Source: Phascolarctobacterium sp. (GTDB lineage: Bacteria; Bacillota; Negativicutes; Acidaminococcales; Acidaminococcaceae). Taken from it: a stretch of 64,000 nucleotides of DNA. The stretch covers positions 84,109 to 148,108 of the forward strand of contig JAUNWI010000005.1 in assembly GCA_030540395.1 (NCBI GenBank), in the 5' to 3' direction. Within the stretch, counting starts at the first letter, position 1. Each line of letters opens with the position of its first letter. The notes beneath the pieces are model-generated. The model was not told where the DNA came from. It did not search any database and saw nothing but the letters and a program-made list of their open reading frames with translations. Shown piece by piece: positions 60,952 to 64,000 of this stretch. The translations under genes and the position numbers were made by a program.

Positions 60952-61187
60952 TTTTCGGCTTTACATCATCTAAGGTTTGTATTTGTGGCTTGACTGTCAA
61001 AATGTAACACTTTCTTAATGTTTCACGAAAAGTTCACGCAAAAATGATAAATGCAGCAGGAGTTTTGGCCCCTTTAGCGAACTATATAAGCAAAGGGATG
61101 AAGCCTGAACCCTTGGAGAAAAAAGGTAGCATGGAAGGCTATGCAAGGCTTCTTGACTTCCGTGACATACCTAAGGAGGCATGAATT
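60952..61187 (+). promoter_or_regulatory. Leader region of the hibernation factor gene
   Basis: TTCACG-17-TGATAA (61022-61050) is a possible promoter. After it CCCTTT...AAAGGG (around 61071-61097) and GCAT...ATGC (61128-61144) can fold. The leader of ~130 nt looks structured but matches no riboswitch I know. Confidence 0.4.
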
Positions 61188-61724
61188 ATGAGCGTAAACG
61201 TAAAAGGCAGAAACATCAACGTAACTCCGGCATTGAAAGAGTATGTGGAAAAAAAGATTACTAAGGTTACGAAACAGTTTAAGACCGTTGGCGACATTTC
61301 TGCAGTATTGAAGGTGGAACACGGCAATCATATCGTGGAAATTACCGTACCTGCCAGTGGCATTTTGCTGAGAGCGCAAGAAACCACCAAGGACATGTAC
61401 AGCTCCATTGATTTGGTTGTAGAAAAGATTGAACGCCAAATCCATAAATATAAGACCCGTCTGATGAAGAGAAAATATTCCAACTTTGCAGATACAGAAA
61501 TTGCTCCCGCACCGGCTGCTGCTGAAGCTGCTGATGAAGAATTTGAAATCATCAAGAACAAGCACTTCACCATGCATCCCATGACCCCGGAAGAAGCAAT
61601 TTTGCAGATGAATCTGTTGAATCACGATTTCTTCGTATTCTTTGATCCCGATTTGGGCAGCACCAATGTGGTTTATCGCCGCAAGGATGGCAAATATGGC
61701 CTGCTGACTCCGGAATTAAAATAA
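61188..61724 (+). CDS. hpf: Ribosome hibernation promoting factor, long form
   Basis: A 178-residue protein that dimerises idle ribosomes. N-terminal domain (residues ~1-100) begins VNVKGRNINVTPALKEYVEKKI, then an Ala/Pro linker (about 104-115) and the C-terminal dimerisation domain (about 122-178: IIKNKHFTMHPMTPEEAILQM, NLLNHDFFVF, VVYRRKDGKYGLLTPE). This is the typical long HPF of Firmicutes. TAAGGAGG precedes the ATG. Confidence 0.95.
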   Translation: MSVNVKGRNINVTPALKEYVEKKITKVTKQFKTVGDISAVLKVEHGNHIVEITVPASGILLRAQETTKDMYSSIDLVVEKIERQIHKYKTRLMKRKYSNFADTEIAPAPAAAEAADEEFEIIKNKHFTMHPMTPEEAILQMNLLNHDFFVFFDPDLGSTNVVYRRKDGKYGLLTPELK

Positions 61725-61838
61725 GTTTTAACAGCATAATAGCATGAGGTAATATTCGTGGCAGGTGTCCAGCTTTGGATGCCTGCCACTTTTGTAAGTA
61801 TATAGAAAAAGTTTTTTCGTAAAGGAGGTTAGAGCTTT

Positions 61839-62012
61839 ATGGAAGATATGAAAGCTATGAAGGACAAGGTGAATGAAGCTTCCATCCAGGTGTACAAAAA
61901 GGACTACAGCGAGGAGCCTTTCTTTGTAAAGCTATTGAAATATGCCAAGGTCATCGGCGTGAATGGTGTAGGCTACACTGACGACGCTTTGGTTGTGGCG
62001 CTGTTATTTTAA
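61839..62012 (+). CDS. 57-residue small protein of unknown function
   Basis: A small gene with a perfect ribosome site (AAAGGAGG, 9 bases upstream). It encodes MEDMKAMKDKVNEASIQVYK at the start, a central EEPFFVKLLKYAKVIGVNGVG and a hydrophobic end (ALVVALLF). The N-terminal half is a charged helix, the C-terminal half is non-polar. I do not recognise it. It lies 114 bases after hpf and just before a strong terminator, so it may be the last gene of the hpf transcript. Confidence 0.7.
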   Translation: MEDMKAMKDKVNEASIQVYKKDYSEEPFFVKLLKYAKVIGVNGVGYTDDALVVALLF

Positions 62013-62013
62013 A

Positions 62014-62062
62014 AAATCCCTACATATGCTGTAATTAAGGCAGCTATGTAGGGATTTTTATT
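62014..62062 (+). terminator. Terminator before the phage-like region
   Basis: AAATCCCTACATA pairs with TATGTAGGGATTT, T-rich tail; A-rich on the other side, so it may work in both directions. Confidence 0.85.
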
Positions 62063-62090
62063 TGCTTTGGTGCTTGTGCACCCATGAGCT

Positions 62091-62168
62091 CTATTTTTTG
62101 GCTTGCTTCCAAAACAGGATGCGTTCAGCTATGGCCGTGACGATTTTTAAAATTTGCAGGAATTTCAT
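62091..62168 (-). CDS. 25-residue peptide gene
   Basis: Minus-strand gene with a perfect ribosome site (AAAGGAGGT, 5 bases upstream) encoding MKFLQILKIVTAIAERILFW and then KQAKK. It is an amphipathic, net positive peptide with Lys at both ends, like type I toxins or small membrane-active peptides. It is downstream of a phage-type antirepressor. No antisense RNA promoter could be shown. The gene is shorter than usual annotation limits. Confidence 0.55.
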   Translation of the reverse strand: MKFLQILKIVTAIAERILFWKQAKK

Positions 62169-62276
62169 GATTGACCTCCTTTGTACTTACATTTTATGAG
62201 CACTAGTAGTTTATGTTTTTTCTAAGTTTTTGTTGCCTACGGAGCGTCTAGGTTGTATTCATGGTTATTGCCCTCC

Positions 62277-63380
62277 TTATTCAATAGCTTCAAGCTCAGC
62301 GTTAGTATCTATGGCTTCTAATTCATCACTGGCGGCATCGATGAACTCTAGCTCCTCATTTTCGTTGTCAATGGGCTCTAACTCATCATTATTGCTATTC
62401 AACTCACTATTTGCTACTGCCTCGGCTTCAGCGTCCAGAGCATTGAGCTCGTCGGCGGTGAGCTGGGGCTTGAAGTCGTTGCCGTCCTCCGCGAAAAGGT
62501 TTGTTTCGGACTGCAATTTGAGCTCTTCTTCCGTAATGGCGGCTAAGGCCTCTTGGTCCTTGGTTTCCAAAAACTTGCTGATGAAATAGCGCTGCCCCTT
62601 GCCCGTTACCATGGGGGTGCGGCTGATGATTTCGCTGCCGTCCTTGGCCTTGGCAATGCTTTCCTTGATGATAAAAAGGCCGCTTTCGATGCACTTTTGG
62701 TAGGGCACGTTCCACATTTGCCCCTCCTTGCTCTGCAGGTAGCCCTTCTCCCGCAGCCACTGGAAGAAGCGGTTTTGGCCGATTTGGATGCCGTTTTGGT
62801 TGAGCAGTTTGGCCATTTCGCCTACTAAAATGGCAGTTTTGTTTTCGTACACCGCCTTGGCGAAGTCGATGCGGGGCTTGTTGCGCTCAAAGTAAGCATT
62901 TTTGCGCTGGATGAGGGCGTCCTTTTCTTTTATTGTCTGCTCATGTTGGCCTACTAGCTTCAGCGTTTCGATGTGCTTGGCTCGTTCCTCCTCCAACTTG
63001 GCAGTGAGCTCCTGCAGGGCGGCGGGGTCGGCCTGCACCTTAGCTAAGGTTGCATCCGTCATGTAAGCGCCGGTCCTGCGGATGGAGGGGATAACCTCCT
63101 TGCAAATCCAACGCTTGAAGCTTTTGGCCTCCGGCAGTTTGCTGCCCAGCACCAGGGAATAGACGCCGATTTCGTTAATGATGGTTGTGCTGCGGACACC
63201 CTTGGGGGTGTTTACTTCCGTGGTCAGGCGGTCGTCCTCCTCCACATGAGTGGTGATGGCACTAGTAGCGTTTTTGTAGCCTAAGATGTCTGCCACATCA
63301 CGGCCCACGAACCAGGTCTCGCCCTTGTATTCCGTCTTGCGCACCTTGAACTGCTCGTTTTGAATTAATTGTAGTTCCAT
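62277..63380 (-). CDS. Phage antirepressor (BRO-N plus KilAC type)
   Basis: A 367-residue phage regulator. N-terminal BRO domain: KTEYKGETWFVGRDVADILGY, then EIGVYSLVLGSKLPEAKSFKRWI and VIPSIRRTG (residues ~10-105). A coiled-coil part (about 115-160) precedes a KilAC-like DNA-binding domain (about 165-265: VGEMAKLLNQNGIQIGQNRFFQWLREKGYL). The last ~75 residues are acidic with a repeated ELE-x-ID unit (DELEPID, EELEFID, DELEAID, AELEAIE), which is unusual for this family. GAGGTG precedes the ATG. It marks a prophage or its remnant. Confidence 0.88.
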   Translation of the reverse strand: MELQLIQNEQFKVRKTEYKGETWFVGRDVADILGYKNATSAITTHVEEDDRLTTEVNTPKGVRSTTIINEIGVYSLVLGSKLPEAKSFKRWICKEVIPSIRRTGAYMTDATLAKVQADPAALQELTAKLEEERAKHIETLKLVGQHEQTIKEKDALIQRKNAYFERNKPRIDFAKAVYENKTAILVGEMAKLLNQNGIQIGQNRFFQWLREKGYLQSKEGQMWNVPYQKCIESGLFIIKESIAKAKDGSEIISRTPMVTGKGQRYFISKFLETKDQEALAAITEEELKLQSETNLFAEDGNDFKPQLTADELNALDAEAEAVANSELNSNNDELEPIDNENEELEFIDAASDELEAIDTNAELEAIE

Positions 63381-63404
63381 GATTGTTCACCTCGTCCCTC
63401 TCTC

Positions 63405-63998
63405 CTAGCCCGCTTCGGCAAAAAGGCTTTGCATCACCGGTGGCAGCGCCTTGGGCGCCAACAGCTTTTGGTCCACAAAGGTCTTAAGATACTCCAGCGC
63501 CCTCGTCCTGATGGTCACACCGCCGCAGTCCAACTCTCGCGAATGCTCCTGCCGCGGCAGCCACATCAAATCCCGGGAAATATCCTCATTGTGAGTGCGG
63601 AAGATATTGGCAAATTGGTGCTCGTAGAGGGTCTTCACATTACGGTAGCAAATTTCCTGCTCCAGCCCCCGACAGATAATGGCCACCACAATGGCTAGCT
63701 GGGCGATTTGTAGTTCCGTGGGGTAGTCCCCGCAGAGGACGCGCCGGCGCTTGTCGTACTGGTAGCCGGTGTTGCTGTAGCGCAAATTTTTGCCACAGCA
63801 GAGGGCGATATGCATGCTATTGCTCAAAAAGCCCCAGTTGGCAATGCGGTCGTCAAGGTTGAGGAGGGGGCGGTAAAGTTCGCCGTTCTTGTCGATGCAC
63901 AGGTGGTATTCGTCGTAAATGTCGCCATATGCGCCCCAGGTGTAATGTAAAAAAATAGTACGCTCGTGGTCACATTTGGCCCTTCTGGCCATGTCCAA
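63405..63998 (-). CDS. Amidase_2/PGRP-like protein, probably phage-derived (may begin beyond the window)
   Basis: About 197 residues are seen; the frame is open to the window end, so the start is not certain (ATG at 63992 or further out). FLHYTWGAYGDIYDEYHLCIDKNGELYRP, the later AxW (IANWGFLSNS) and PTELQIAQLA with FRTHNEDIS resemble N-acetylmuramoyl-L-alanine amidases of the Amidase_2 fold, with His at the usual zinc positions (HYTWG, EYH, RTHNE). It would cut peptidoglycan during phage lysis. No signal peptide is visible. The match is by pattern and is moderate. Confidence 0.55.
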   Translation of the reverse strand: MDMARRAKCDHERTIFLHYTWGAYGDIYDEYHLCIDKNGELYRPLLNLDDRIANWGFLSNSMHIALCCGKNLRYSNTGYQYDKRRRVLCGDYPTELQIAQLAIVVAIICRGLEQEICYRNVKTLYEHQFANIFRTHNEDISRDLMWLPRQEHSRELDCGGVTIRTRALEYLKTFVDQKLLAPKALPPVMQSLFAEAG

Positions 63999-64000
63999 AA

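Noticed and set aside
60952..61187. Cyclic dinucleotide riboswitch before hpf
   Set aside because: The signatures of c-di-GMP and c-di-AMP riboswitches were not found; only general folding potential is seen.
62245..62270. Ribosome-site-like AAGGAGGG followed by a 4-codon frame just after the antirepressor on the minus strand
   Set aside because: Too short to support; the ribosome site overlaps the end of the antirepressor gene.
1..64000. CRISPR arrays, rRNA genes and intact insertion sequences
   Set aside because: No spaced direct repeats of CRISPR type, no rRNA sequence and no transposase frames were seen.

Overview
The window looks like a chromosomal segment of an anaerobic, double-membraned Firmicute of the class Negativicutes, most like an asaccharolytic succinate user of the Phascolarctobacterium type. 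The main reason is a complete gene set at 25191-34206 for turning succinate into propionate: CoA transferase, methylmalonyl-CoA mutase in two subunits, the MeaB chaperone, epimerase, and the four subunits of the biotin-dependent, sodium-pumping methylmalonyl-CoA decarboxylase. Firmicute-style control (two T-boxes, a manganese riboswitch, AAGGAGG ribosome sites) occurs together with Tat export and periplasmic-type proteins. The genus is an inference; no rRNA is present.

Layout. 1-2232: end of folC and an O-antigen-ligase-like membrane protein. 2395-5142 (minus): metA-metY behind a methionine T-box. 5273-9753: an amino-acid ABC transporter operon preceded by a 40-codon Cys/Met-rich leader peptide and an attenuator, ending in a URO-D superfamily gene. 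9926-14546: bioB (minus, with BirA-like sites), two PLP enzymes of sulfur amino-acid metabolism, and pdxK. 14612-21143: an apparent phosphate/metal block with a Tat-like exported HD protein, tatA-tatC, alkaline phosphatase, and a DUF3299/ABC exporter-like set. 21235-24570: a C39-like peptidase and a four-gene hydrogenase-like sensory cluster. 25191-34206: the propionate operon. 34399-40792: YddA/BacA-like ABC protein, flavodiiron protein, YbjN-like protein, and a riboswitch-controlled P-type ATPase. 40863-48678: T-box-controlled leuA, M20 peptidase, cyclophilin, GIY-YIG, cold-shock protein, lipase and uracil-DNA glycosylase. 49000-53941: a ugp-like ABC operon with a TIM-barrel gene. 54070-54304: three tRNAs (minus). 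54480-62012: YhcH-like protein, ABC-F protein, HD-GYP protein, a structured RNA of about 240 nt, a polar amino-acid ABC operon with tandem binding proteins, and the ribosome hibernation factor. 62091-63998 (minus): edge of a prophage or phage remnant.

How the parts fit. Succinate is activated by CoA transfer, rearranged by the B12 mutase, epimerised and decarboxylated by a biotin enzyme that exports Na+, so energy conservation depends on B12 and biotin; bioB lies in the window, and the YddA/BacA-like ABC protein next to the operon is a candidate cobalamin importer. Sulfur amino acids form the second theme: metA, metY, a transsulfuration enzyme, a PatB-like C-S lyase, pdxK for their cofactor, and a transporter whose leader peptide seems to sense Cys and/or Met. 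A third theme is phosphate and metals: 11-bp-periodic TTAAC-like repeats precede tatA, the HD gene and phoA.

The most notable items are the Cys/Met leader-attenuator, the separately promoted 240-nt structured RNA, the Tat/HD/PhoA block with candidate Pho boxes, the hydrogenase-like protein with Thr in place of the proton-shuttle Cys, a 31-nt repeat found at two places, and two unannotated small proteins near the phage edge.
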